Assembly (NCBI RefSeq): GCF_001729485.1
Contig: NZ_CP017157.1
Location: 3,720,001 to 3,784,000, forward strand
Length of the DNA stretch: 64,000 nucleotides
From: Streptomyces lydicus
GTDB taxonomy: Bacteria; Actinomycetota; Actinomycetes; Streptomycetales; Streptomycetaceae
Reading direction: 5' to 3'
The notes under the pieces were generated by a model. It worked only from the letters and a program-made list of their open reading frames with translations, had not been told where the DNA came from and ran no database searches. Position 1 is the stretch's first letter, and each line of letters begins with the position of its first letter. Below are positions 8,350-16,162 of this stretch, one piece after another. The translations under genes and the position numbers were made by a program.

Positions 8350-9807
8350 GTGTCCAGTCGAATGTGGCAATTCCGGCCGCGGGCGGTGAGGTCCGGCGGT
8401 CCGGACCTGCTCGCCGCGATGGCGGTCGTCATCCTGTTCAGCGGGATCGTGCAGGGTTATCTGACGCCACTGCTGCCCGAACTCGGCCTGCGCCTGCACA
8501 TCGGCAGCATCGGCCAGAACAACATCTACCTGCTGTCCCAGTTGGCCTTCGCCGTGCTGACGCCGCTTTTGTCCCGACTGGGCGATCTGTACGGGCACCG
8601 TAGGCTGCTCAGGATCTCCCTGGGCACGGTGGCAGCCGGCTCGCTGCTGATGGCGGCGTGGCCCACCGCGGTGACCCTGTCCGTCGGGGTGGTGCTGCAG
8701 GGCGCGCTGGTGGGCTTCTTCCCGCTGCTCGTGGGGATCCTCCGGTTCCGCGCACCCGAACGGAACCGTGCCGGTATCTCGCTGCTGGTGGGCGTGCTGC
8801 TGCTCGCCATCGGCGTGGGCGGGCTGGTGGCGGGCGTACTCAGCGAACGGCACGCGGAGGCGGGACTGTGGACGGCGGTCCCGGTCGCGGTCCTCGCCGT
8901 GGTCGCCGGCCTGCTGCTGCCCGACAGCGGAGCGCCGCGCGGCGGCCGCTTCCACTGGGGAGCGGCGGCACTGCTGACCGGCGGGCTGCTGGCCCTCGTC
9001 CTCGTGCTGGCCCAGGGCGGCGCCTGGGGGTGGGCCTCGCCGCTGACGCTGGGCCTCGCGGCGGCGGCCGTCGCCGTGCTCGCGGTGTGGGTGGCGGTCG
9101 AGCGCCGCTCCGCCCACCCCCTGGTGAGCGTACGACTGTTGAGCAATCCGCGGCTGGCCCTGGTGAGCGGCTACACCTTCTGCGCCGCCTTCGCGACGAT
9201 CGGCTTCCTCGGTGCCAACGCGCTCTTCCTGGGCGCCTCACCGGCGGACGCGGGCTACGGCATGGGGCTGGGGCCGCGGGCGATCGCAACCGTCTCGCTG
9301 GCCATGGTGGTCGCCGGGTTCGCCGGGGCGACGCTGACCCCGCGGCTGGCCCGGCGAGTGGGGGACCGTGCCGTACTCGCCTCGGGAGCGGTGCTCATCG
9401 CGCTCGCCTTCTCGGGGATGGCCCTCGGCCACGACACCCCGGCCGGCTACGTGACCGCGGCTCTCGGTGTCGGGCTGGCGACCGGAATCTTCGAATCGAT
9501 CACGCGCACCCTGTCCGCGGAAGCCGTCGCGGCACACGAGACCGCGCTCGCGGTCGGCCTCAACGAGCTGGCGCTGTCCCTCGGCGCGGCCATCGGCGCG
9601 GCCGTGATCGGCGCCCTCTTCGCGGCGCACCCCGGGGGCGACGGCGCGCACATCGAGCTGTCCGGATACCTCTGGAGCTGGGGCGCGTGCGTCTGCACCG
9701 CCGTCCTGGGCGTGCTGCTGGCCCTGGCCTACCGCGGCCCACGGCCCGCCGGCGCGGCGTCGCCGGGGCAGACCGGGCAGCGGGCACAGGACGGGGGCCT
9801 CGCATGA
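8350..9807 (+). CDS. MFS transporter, coupled to M20 amidohydrolase
   Basis: A 485-residue major facilitator protein, longer than a 12-TM member and with enough hydrophobic segments for about 14 helices. Helix 1 is at about residues 16-36 and the loop 2-3 motif is SRLGDLYGHRRLLR (about 76-89). The GTG start lies in the divergent region opposite the Lrp gene. The stop codon overlaps the start of the M20 hydrolase (ATGA), so transport and hydrolysis are probably one pathway: either uptake of an N-acyl amino acid or peptide conjugate, or export of the product. Confidence 0.82.
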   Translation: MSSRMWQFRPRAVRSGGPDLLAAMAVVILFSGIVQGYLTPLLPELGLRLHIGSIGQNNIYLLSQLAFAVLTPLLSRLGDLYGHRRLLRISLGTVAAGSLLMAAWPTAVTLSVGVVLQGALVGFFPLLVGILRFRAPERNRAGISLLVGVLLLAIGVGGLVAGVLSERHAEAGLWTAVPVAVLAVVAGLLLPDSGAPRGGRFHWGAAALLTGGLLALVLVLAQGGAWGWASPLTLGLAAAAVAVLAVWVAVERRSAHPLVSVRLLSNPRLALVSGYTFCAAFATIGFLGANALFLGASPADAGYGMGLGPRAIATVSLAMVVAGFAGATLTPRLARRVGDRAVLASGAVLIALAFSGMALGHDTPAGYVTAALGVGLATGIFESITRTLSAEAVAAHETALAVGLNELALSLGAAIGAAVIGALFAAHPGGDGAHIELSGYLWSWGACVCTAVLGVLLALAYRGPRPAGAASPGQTGQRAQDGGLA

Positions 9808-11006
9808 CGCGCGCACACCGAGCCGACAGCGACACCGCTCGGCAGACGGTCGCCTCGTCCGTACGGGACCGGCGCGAGCAGCTGCTGGCCCTGAGCCACA
9901 GCCTGTACGACGAGCCGGAGACCGCGCTGGCCGAACACCGGTCGGCCGCGAAAATCGCGGACCTGCTGGAGACCGCCGGGTTCACCGTCACCCGGGGCGT
10001 CGGCGAGCTGCCCACCGCGCTGCTCGCCACCCGCGGGTCGGGCGAGCTGGTGCTCGGCCTGTGCGCCGAGTACGACGCGCTGCCCGGCATCGGGCACGCC
10101 TGCGGGCACAACGTCAACGGCGCGGCCGCGGTCGGCGCGGCCCTGGGGCTCGCCGCCGTCGCCGACGCACTCGGTCTGACCGTCAAGCTCATCGGCACCC
10201 CGGCCGAGGAGGACATCGGCGGCAAGGTTCTCCTGCTGGAGGCCGGCGCCTTCGACGACGTGGCCGCGGCGATGATGGTGCATGCGGCGCCGGACGACAG
10301 CGTCGGCGCCTCCTCGCTGGCCATCGGCGCCTGGGACATCACCTACCGGGGAGCGCCTTCGCACGCGGCGGTCGCCCCGTGGGAAGGCGTCAACGCCCTG
10401 GACGCGATGGCTCTCGCGCACACCGCGATCGGGCTGCTGCGGCAGCAGCTGCCCCCCGGGGTGGTGGTCCACGGCATCGTCACCGAGGGCGGTCAGGCCG
10501 TCAACGTCATCCCCGCCCGCACCCGCGCCCGCTACGAGGTCCGCGCCCCGACGCTGGAGCAGCTGACCCGTGTGCAGGAGCGGGTCCGGGCCTGTTTCGA
10601 GGCCGGGGCCCTCGCCACCGGTGCCGACCTCGAACTGCGCCGGCACGGCCGGGACTTCGCCGAACTGCGTCAGGATCCCTACCTGACCGAGGCATACGTC
10701 CGCGCCGCCCGCGAACTGGGCCGCACGGTCCGCTCGCGGGCCGGGCAGCCGCTGGCCTCCACGGACATGGGCAACGTCTCCCTGCGGCTGCCCACCCTGC
10801 ACCCCACGATCGGCTACCCCACCGGCGGCGCGACCCAGCACACGCCCGAGTTCGCCGCCCACGGCAAGTCGCCGGGCGCCGACCGGGCGGTCATCGACGG
10901 GGCGATCGCCCTCGGCCTGGTCGCTGTCGATCTCGCGACGTCCGAGTCCCAGCGACGACGTCTCCTCGACGGGGTTGCCGCACGGAGGCCGGCGCCGGGC
11001 GCGTGA
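9804..11006 (+). CDS. M20 family metallopeptidase/amidohydrolase (AbgB/ILR1-like)
   Basis: A 400-residue zinc-dependent enzyme that hydrolyses an amide bond of N-acyl amino acids or similar conjugates. Metal-site motifs are visible: CAEYDALPGIGHACGHN (about 88-104), with the bridging Asp and His-Cys-Gly-His, then PAEEDIGGK (about 133-141) with the catalytic Glu. The dimerisation domain includes ITYRGAPSHAAVAPWEGVNALD. A late His is in GGATQHTPEFAAHGK. The product lacks a signal peptide. It starts on the ATG that overlaps the MFS stop. Family relatives act on p-aminobenzoyl-glutamate or auxin conjugates; the natural substrate here is unknown. Confidence 0.85.
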   Translation: MTRAHRADSDTARQTVASSVRDRREQLLALSHSLYDEPETALAEHRSAAKIADLLETAGFTVTRGVGELPTALLATRGSGELVLGLCAEYDALPGIGHACGHNVNGAAAVGAALGLAAVADALGLTVKLIGTPAEEDIGGKVLLLEAGAFDDVAAAMMVHAAPDDSVGASSLAIGAWDITYRGAPSHAAVAPWEGVNALDAMALAHTAIGLLRQQLPPGVVVHGIVTEGGQAVNVIPARTRARYEVRAPTLEQLTRVQERVRACFEAGALATGADLELRRHGRDFAELRQDPYLTEAYVRAARELGRTVRSRAGQPLASTDMGNVSLRLPTLHPTIGYPTGGATQHTPEFAAHGKSPGADRAVIDGAIALGLVAVDLATSESQRRRLLDGVAARRPAPGA

Positions 11007-11269
11007 CGGTTCCGGCGGCCCGCCGGGAGGTTGACGGGCAGGAGTATCGTCTTGCGGTAGCCGGCCGTCGGCGGTTTCTGCTGATCGTGCCGGAATGTTC
11101 CTTGAGAGCTGTGCGGACGGCGGGAGTGCGTGGGGCGGCGCCACCACGAGGTGGTCCGCTGCCGTGGGACGTCATGGTCGACCGCCCGGAACGCCGTGGC
11201 GGCGGAGCAGGGCGCCGGACCGGCAGCCGGAGCGAGAAGGACGACAAGGCGCGACGGGAGCGACCGCGG

Positions 11270-11785
11270 ATGGACCACGATCTCCCTGCTTCGGAAAGCA
11301 CGTCCCGCGACGCGGCGGCTGCGGCATCCGAACTGATCGAGCTCCTCGAGGTGTTGTGGGAACAGGGCCGGGACGCGGTGCCCACCGCCCCGGTGTCCCT
11401 GTCGCAGCTGCGGGTCCTGTACGCGGTGGAACGCGACGAGGGCATCAATCTGCGCACGCTGAGCCGGCTGCTGGGCGCGGCGCCGTCCTCGGTGAGCCGG
11501 CTGTGTGACCGCCTCCAGGCGATCGGCTTCCTCCGGCGCGCTCCCCACCCTTCCAACGGGCGGGAGTTGGAACTGCGGCTGACCGGCCAGGGGGTGGCGT
11601 ACCTCTTCGGCTTGCGTGCCCGCCGGGAGGAGGCGCTACGGTCGTTCATTGCCCGGATGCCGCGGGGGGAGCGGAGGGCGCTGGCCGAAGGGCTGACGGG
11701 ATTCCGGACGGTGGTGGACGCCGCGCCGCCGATCGGTGGGCAGGCGTCCGGGGACCGTACGGCACGCTCGGCCCGGTCGGCCTGA
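11270..11785 (+). CDS. MarR family transcriptional regulator
   Basis: A 171-residue winged-helix repressor type protein. The helix-turn-helix is LRTLSRLLGAAPSSVSRLCDRL (about 63-84) followed by the wing RRAPHPSNGRELELRLTGQG. N- and C-terminal helices would form the dimer. ATG at 11270 with GGGAG nine bases upstream; longer in-frame extensions exist but have lower-quality composition. It stands alone between the M20 gene and the stressosome operon, and either neighbour could be its target. The last ~20 residues are low-complexity. The 263-base gap before it (11007-11269) holds no other gene that I can support. Confidence 0.8.
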   Translation: MDHDLPASESTSRDAAAAASELIELLEVLWEQGRDAVPTAPVSLSQLRVLYAVERDEGINLRTLSRLLGAAPSSVSRLCDRLQAIGFLRRAPHPSNGRELELRLTGQGVAYLFGLRARREEALRSFIARMPRGERRALAEGLTGFRTVVDAAPPIGGQASGDRTARSARSA

Positions 11786-11884
11786 CCAGGCGATTCCCTG
11801 TTTTCCGGTGGTCGCGACGGAGCGATGTGTACCCGTCGGCGCGCGGAGGAGGCACTGTTGATCTTCAGACTTTCCGTGCTTGAC

Positions 11885-11912
11885 TGTCGTCGCTAACATT
11901 TGCCGGACGACA
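11885..11912. promoter_or_regulatory. Dyad upstream of the rsbR operon
   Basis: TGTCGTC-14-GACGACA, seven-base perfect arms about 85 bases before the rsbR start. The loop holds TAACAT, a plausible -10, so a regulator bound here would cover the promoter. No SigB-type consensus was recognised. Confidence 0.35.
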
Positions 11913-11994
11913 ACAATCGGTCCGGCGAGACCGGGAAGACCTGGCCGCACGTCGAACCACCGTGGTGTGCCGGCCACCGTAGGGAAGGGATCTT

Positions 11995-12876
11995 GTGCTG
12001 AGTTCCGCCGAGGCCGCCGTGCGCAAGCGCATCAGCAGTGTGCTGCGTGCAGAAGCCGACGACATCGCCGACCGTTGGGTGCAGTTGCAGCTGGACCGAG
12101 GTGCTCTGGGCAAGCAGGTCAGCGAGGTGGAGCTGCGGGAGGAGGCGGACGACCTGGTGGCCGCGCTCACCACCGGTCTCGACAGCGACATTCCGCTGGA
12201 GAACGTCGTCGCCACCCACCGGGAGCTGTACCAGGCGGTGTCCGAGCTGTCGCTGCGCAGGGCCCGCGCCGGCGCCTCGCCCACGGGCACCTCGCTGGCG
12301 GTGCTCTACCTCAAGGAAGCCCTGCTGGAGGCGGTACAGCGGCAAACCCGTGACGGTGACGAGCTGTTCACCTGCGCGCTGTTCGTCAACCGGCTCCTGG
12401 ACACCGCCGGCGCCCTCTCCTTCGAGACGTACGTGGAGGGCCGCGAGGAGATCATCCGGCGGCAGAGCCGCCAGTTGCTGGAGGTGTCCACGCCGGTGGT
12501 GCGGCTGTGGCGCCACGTGCTGGCCGTCCCCCTCATCGGCACCCTGGACACCGCCCGCACCCAGGTGGTGATGGAAAACCTCCTGCAGGCCATCCAGGAG
12601 AACGAGGCGCAGGTCGCCATCATCGACATCACCGGCGTGCCCACCGTCGACACCGCGGTCGCCCAGCACCTGCTGCAGACCGTCAACGCCGTACGTCTCA
12701 TGGGCGCGGACTGCGTCATCAGCGGCATCCGGCCGCCCATCGCCCAGACCATCGCCCAGCTCGGCATCGACCTGTCCACCATCCTGACCCGCGCCACCCT
12801 CGCCGACGCGCTGACCGCCGCCGTCAGACTCACCGACGACTCCTCCGCACAGGCCGACCCGCGGGACGCGCGATGA
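11995..12876 (+). CDS. rsbR: RsbR-type stressosome co-antagonist (STAS)
   Basis: A 293-residue scaffold protein of the stressosome. The N-terminal helical domain (about 1-155) would be the sensory, globin-like part and the STAS domain covers about 170-280. The STAS part is close to B. subtilis RsbRA, with IIDITGVPTVDTAVAQHLL and GIRPPIAQTIAQLGID. Thr220 and Thr252 lie where the RsbT-phosphorylated threonines of RsbRA sit, by recalled alignment. GTG start with GGGAAGGGAT upstream. First gene of a five-gene operon; its stop overlaps rsbS. The absence of a haem or flavin motif in the N-terminus leaves the signal unknown. Confidence 0.88.
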   Translation: MLSSAEAAVRKRISSVLRAEADDIADRWVQLQLDRGALGKQVSEVELREEADDLVAALTTGLDSDIPLENVVATHRELYQAVSELSLRRARAGASPTGTSLAVLYLKEALLEAVQRQTRDGDELFTCALFVNRLLDTAGALSFETYVEGREEIIRRQSRQLLEVSTPVVRLWRHVLAVPLIGTLDTARTQVVMENLLQAIQENEAQVAIIDITGVPTVDTAVAQHLLQTVNAVRLMGADCVISGIRPPIAQTIAQLGIDLSTILTRATLADALTAAVRLTDDSSAQADPRDAR

Positions 12877-13283
12877 ACGGCCGGACCTCGAACGGGGTGC
12901 CGATCCTGCGGCTGGGAGACGTCCTGGTCACCGGGCTGCTCAACGAACTCGACGACAAGTCCGCGGTGGCCTTCACCGACGAGCTCACCACGCGCATCAG
13001 TAGCGACGGCGCACGCGGCGTCCTGGTCGACATCTCCCGCCTGGAGATCATCGATTCGTTCGTGGCCCGCACCCTGATGGAACTCACCACCATGGCGCGT
13101 CTTCTGGGCGCGCGGGTGATCGTGGCCGGCATGCGGCCCCCCGTGGCCATCACCCTGGTCGAACTGGGACTGCAGCTGGACGGCGTGGAAACCGCCCTCA
13201 ACGCCGAACTGGGCATGGCGGCACTGGGCTGGTACCAGAGCGCACAGCCTCCTCAGGGAGGTGGGCGTGACACGGACCGGTGA
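12873..13283 (+). CDS. rsbS: RsbS-type stressosome antagonist (STAS)
   Basis: A 136-residue single STAS-domain protein that, with RsbR, sequesters RsbT in the stressosome until phosphorylated. The motif DISRLEIIDSFVARTL places Ser62 at the expected RsbT phosphorylation site. The remaining STAS features GARVIVAGMRPPVAITLVEL are canonical. Starts by ATGA overlap with rsbR. Its last residues overlap the start of the rsbT-like gene by 17 bases. A non-conserved C-terminal tail of about 15 residues is rich in Gly/Gln. Confidence 0.88.
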   Translation: MNGRTSNGVPILRLGDVLVTGLLNELDDKSAVAFTDELTTRISSDGARGVLVDISRLEIIDSFVARTLMELTTMARLLGARVIVAGMRPPVAITLVELGLQLDGVETALNAELGMAALGWYQSAQPPQGGGRDTDR

Positions 13284-13740
13284 ACTCGCCAGCACCACCG
13301 TCCGCGAGGCGGAGCGGCGTCACGAGGCCGGCTCCGACGCGGCCACCTCCCTGCACCCGGTGCGGACCGAGGAGGACCTGCTCAGCGTGCGGCACGCGGT
13401 GCGCGCGGCCACGCTCAGCGCCGGATTCAGCATCATCGACCAGACGCGGGTGGTCACCGCGGCGAGCGAACTCGCGCGCAACGCCTACATCCACGGCGGT
13501 GGCGGCACGCTCACCGTCGACCACCTCGTCCGCCACGGCACCGCGGGGCTGCGGCTGACGATCCGGGACGACGGCCCGGGCATCGGCGACCTCGACCAGG
13601 CGTTCATCGACGGCTTCACCACCGGTGCGGGCCTCGGGCACGGGCTCGGCGGCGCGCGGCGGTTGATGGACGAATTCGAGGTGCACAGCGAGCCCGGCGC
13701 GGGGACCACGGTGATCGCCGTCCGATGGGCCAGCCGGTGA
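13267..13740 (+). CDS. rsbT: RsbT-type anti-sigma serine kinase
   Basis: A 157-residue GHKL-fold kinase. RsbT phosphorylates RsbS and RsbR, leaves the stressosome and activates a PP2C phosphatase. Visible ATP-site boxes are ASELARNAYIHGG (N box), IRDDGPGIGD (G1) and GAGLGHGLGGARRLMDEF (G2). GTG at 13267 is preferred to the GTG at 13261 because GGGAG lies six bases upstream of the former. It overlaps both neighbours, fitting a stoichiometric signalling complex. The length matches RsbT plus a ~25-residue N-terminal extension. Confidence 0.87.
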   Translation: MTRTGELASTTVREAERRHEAGSDAATSLHPVRTEEDLLSVRHAVRAATLSAGFSIIDQTRVVTAASELARNAYIHGGGGTLTVDHLVRHGTAGLRLTIRDDGPGIGDLDQAFIDGFTTGAGLGHGLGGARRLMDEFEVHSEPGAGTTVIAVRWASR

Positions 13741-14735
13741 CCCAGCCCGCCCCCCTGACGACCACGCACATCCGCGTCGACCACTACAGCGCCGTGCACC
13801 TGGCGGCCCAGACGGCCCGCTCACTCGCGCAGGACCGGCAGCTCCCCGGGCCGCTGCCCGAGCACTTCGCGGTCATCGCGTCCGAGCTCGGCAGCAACCT
13901 CGCCAAGCACGCCACCGACGGCGCGCTGTTCGTCCAGCCGATGCTGCTCGGCGACGGTGTGGAGGTGCTCGCCGCGGACCGGGGACCCGGCATGCCCGAA
14001 CTCGAACGGTGCCTGACCGACGGCTACAGCACGACCGCCACGCTCGGTGCCGGTCTGGGATCGGTCAGCCGGATAGCGTCGGACTTCACCATCCGCACCC
14101 AGGAGGGCACGGGCACCCTGGCCTGCGCCCGGCTCTGGGCGCCCGGCAGCCCACCGCCGTCTGCGGCGGGGACCGGCACGGTCTGCCTCCCCGCCGACGG
14201 TGAAGAGGTCAGCGGTGACGCCTGCGCGCTCCGCGACACCCCCGCCGGCCGCACCGCGATCGTGATAGACGGTCTCGGCCACGGGCCGTCGGCGGCGGAG
14301 GCCGCACAGAGCGCCCTGCGCTCCTTCCACCGTGCGCCGGAAGCCCCGTTGCCGGACCTCCTGCACGGCATCCACCGCGCGCTGCGCCGCACCCGCGGCG
14401 CGGCCGTCGGACTGCTCCGCCTTCACCCCCACCGGGCCGAGTACTGCGGCGTCGGCAACGTCCGCGTCCTCGTCGTCACCGGGCAGAGCGTCCACCACCG
14501 GCACACCGGCCAGCCCGGCATCGTCGGCCTGCGCATGCCCCCGCCGCAGGTCCGCTCGCTGCCGCTGGAACCCGGCACGACCGCCGTGCTCCACTCCGAC
14601 GGCATCGACCACCGCTGGACCCACAGCCCCCCGCCGCACCTCCTGCACCTCCCGCCGCCCCTGCTGGCCACGGCCCTCGCCCATGGCCACCGGCTCACCC
14701 GCGACGATGCGACCGCCCTGGTCCTGACCCATTGA
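13737..14735 (+). CDS. Fused GHKL ATPase and PP2C (RsbX-like) protein
   Basis: A 332-residue protein joining an RsbT/RsbW-like ATPase domain to a short SpoIIE/RsbX-type phosphatase. The N-terminal half shows the N box FAVIASELGSNLAKHATDG and ADRGPGMPEL. The C-terminal half (about 140-330) has SGDACALRD and IVIDGLGHGPSAAEAA, typical of PP2C metal sites. In Bacillus, RsbX resets the stressosome by dephosphorylating RsbR and RsbS; this product sits where rsbX or its equivalent would be. Start chosen at the GTG overlapping the rsbT stop (GTGA); an ATG at 13725 is in frame and equally possible. One polypeptide may combine phosphorylation sensing and resetting. Confidence 0.8.
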   Translation: MTQPAPLTTTHIRVDHYSAVHLAAQTARSLAQDRQLPGPLPEHFAVIASELGSNLAKHATDGALFVQPMLLGDGVEVLAADRGPGMPELERCLTDGYSTTATLGAGLGSVSRIASDFTIRTQEGTGTLACARLWAPGSPPPSAAGTGTVCLPADGEEVSGDACALRDTPAGRTAIVIDGLGHGPSAAEAAQSALRSFHRAPEAPLPDLLHGIHRALRRTRGAAVGLLRLHPHRAEYCGVGNVRVLVVTGQSVHHRHTGQPGIVGLRMPPPQVRSLPLEPGTTAVLHSDGIDHRWTHSPPPHLLHLPPPLLATALAHGHRLTRDDATALVLTH

Positions 14736-14748
14736 CACAGAGACTTCC

Positions 14749-16074
14749 GTGACCCCCCACAGCTTCCACCGCACCTTCCACTCGCTGCCGACGCTGCGCA
14801 CCGCCGTCCGCAGTCTGGGCGACGCCCACCGGCTGGCCATCGAGACCCGGGCGCGCCTCGTCCTGTCCGTGACCGCGCTGGCCGACCGCGCGCTCCGGGC
14901 CGGGCGCCCCGTCACCCTGGAGGCCGCCCGCGCCACCGGTACCGGCCGCAGCGACGCGCTGCTGTCCGTCACCCTCCGGACGAAGGGCCCGCTGCCCCCG
15001 GCCGAGCTGCCGCTGCCCGCGGAGACGGCGCCGGACGGCACCGCGGCGACCTGGTGCCTCTCCCTCGCCGCACCGGACGCTCCCACCCCGTACGACCGGG
15101 CCGCGCCCGCCCGGCCCGCCCCGGTAACGGCCGCCACCGCCAAGGACAACGGCCACGCCGAAGCACCCGTGGCCGCCCCGACCGAGACACACGCCCTCGA
15201 AGAGGAACTCCGGGCCGCCCTCGCCCAGGTCGACGCCCTCAGCGAGGCGCACCGCCAGCTCAAACACGAACTCGCCGAGACCAACAGCGGGGTGCTCGCC
15301 CTCTACGTCCAGCTCGAAGAGCGCGACGAGCAACTCCGCACGGCGCACGGCCAGGTCCTCAGGGAGCTGGAAGACGCCCTGCGCCCACCGCCGATCGCCG
15401 TCGACGGCCTGGAACTCGCCGTCCACTACGCGCCCGCGGAGACGGACGCCCCCACCGGCGGTGACCTCTACGACTGGTTCTCCCTGCCCGACGGCACCGT
15501 CCACATCACGCTCGTCGACGCCCTCGGCCACGGCGTACGCAGCACCCGCAGCGCCCTGAACGTCACCCACGCGGTCCGCACCCTGGCCCTCGAAGGCCAC
15601 CCGCTGGGCTCCATCGTCCGGCGCACCAACGAAATCCTCGCCCCCTTCGACCCCGACGTGATGGCGACCGTGGTCCTCCTTCGGATCGACCCCGGCACCG
15701 GTCAGCTGGAGCTGGCCAACGGCAGCCACCCGCCCGTGCTGATGATGCGCCGCGACGGCACCCCGGAGTACCTGGAGGTCCGCGGCCGGGGCATCGGCTA
15801 CCCCCTGCCCGGCAGCGACCGGGTGCTGTCGGACAAGCTGGACATCGGTGACCTCCTCGTCCTCTACACCGACGGTCTGACCGAGAGCCGCCGGGACCCG
15901 CTGGAAGGCGAGGCCCGCCTCATCGAGAGCGCCCGGCGCCACCGGCACCGCCCCATCGAGGACGTCCCCGGCGCCATCGCCGACGACATGCACACCGTCG
16001 TGCTCCACCCCGACGACACCGTCGCCCTCACCGTCCGCAGAACGCCGGCACGTCCCGCCGAAGAGAGCCGATGA
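14749..16074 (+). CDS. RsbU-like PP2C phosphatase with coiled-coil linker
   Basis: A 441-residue SpoIIE-type serine phosphatase, the expected target of released RsbT. The N-terminal part (about 1-145) is another degenerate ATPase-like or sensory region. A heptad-rich coiled coil follows (about 147-205, with LEEELRAALAQVDALSEAH). The catalytic domain runs to the end: GGDLYDWF, VDALGHGVRSTRSAL, LANGSHPPV and YTDGLTESR. It would dephosphorylate an anti-anti-sigma factor, but neither that partner nor a sigma factor is encoded beside it. GTG start, 13 bases after the previous stop. A long perfect hairpin follows the stop codon. Confidence 0.85.
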   Translation: MTPHSFHRTFHSLPTLRTAVRSLGDAHRLAIETRARLVLSVTALADRALRAGRPVTLEAARATGTGRSDALLSVTLRTKGPLPPAELPLPAETAPDGTAATWCLSLAAPDAPTPYDRAAPARPAPVTAATAKDNGHAEAPVAAPTETHALEEELRAALAQVDALSEAHRQLKHELAETNSGVLALYVQLEERDEQLRTAHGQVLRELEDALRPPPIAVDGLELAVHYAPAETDAPTGGDLYDWFSLPDGTVHITLVDALGHGVRSTRSALNVTHAVRTLALEGHPLGSIVRRTNEILAPFDPDVMATVVLLRIDPGTGQLELANGSHPPVLMMRRDGTPEYLEVRGRGIGYPLPGSDRVLSDKLDIGDLLVLYTDGLTESRRDPLEGEARLIESARRHRHRPIEDVPGAIADDMHTVVLHPDDTVALTVRRTPARPAEESR

Positions 16075-16079
16075 GCCCG

Positions 16080-16113
16080 GGCGGCCCCGCTGCACGAGGG
16101 CAGCGGGGCCGCC
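16080..16113 (+). terminator. Strong hairpin ending the stressosome operon
   Basis: Perfect 14-bp stem (GGCGGCCCCGCTGC with its complement) and a six-base loop, starting five bases after the phosphatase stop. No U-run follows, as is usual in high-GC actinobacteria. Confidence 0.8.
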
Positions 16114-16162
16114 GGCGGAAACCCGTGTGCGCCCGGGCACACCGCTCTGGGATCATGCGGGA

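Noticed and set aside
11007..11269. A promoter for the MarR gene based on TTGACG near 11032
   Set aside because: No acceptable -10 lies 16-19 bases downstream, so it was not called.
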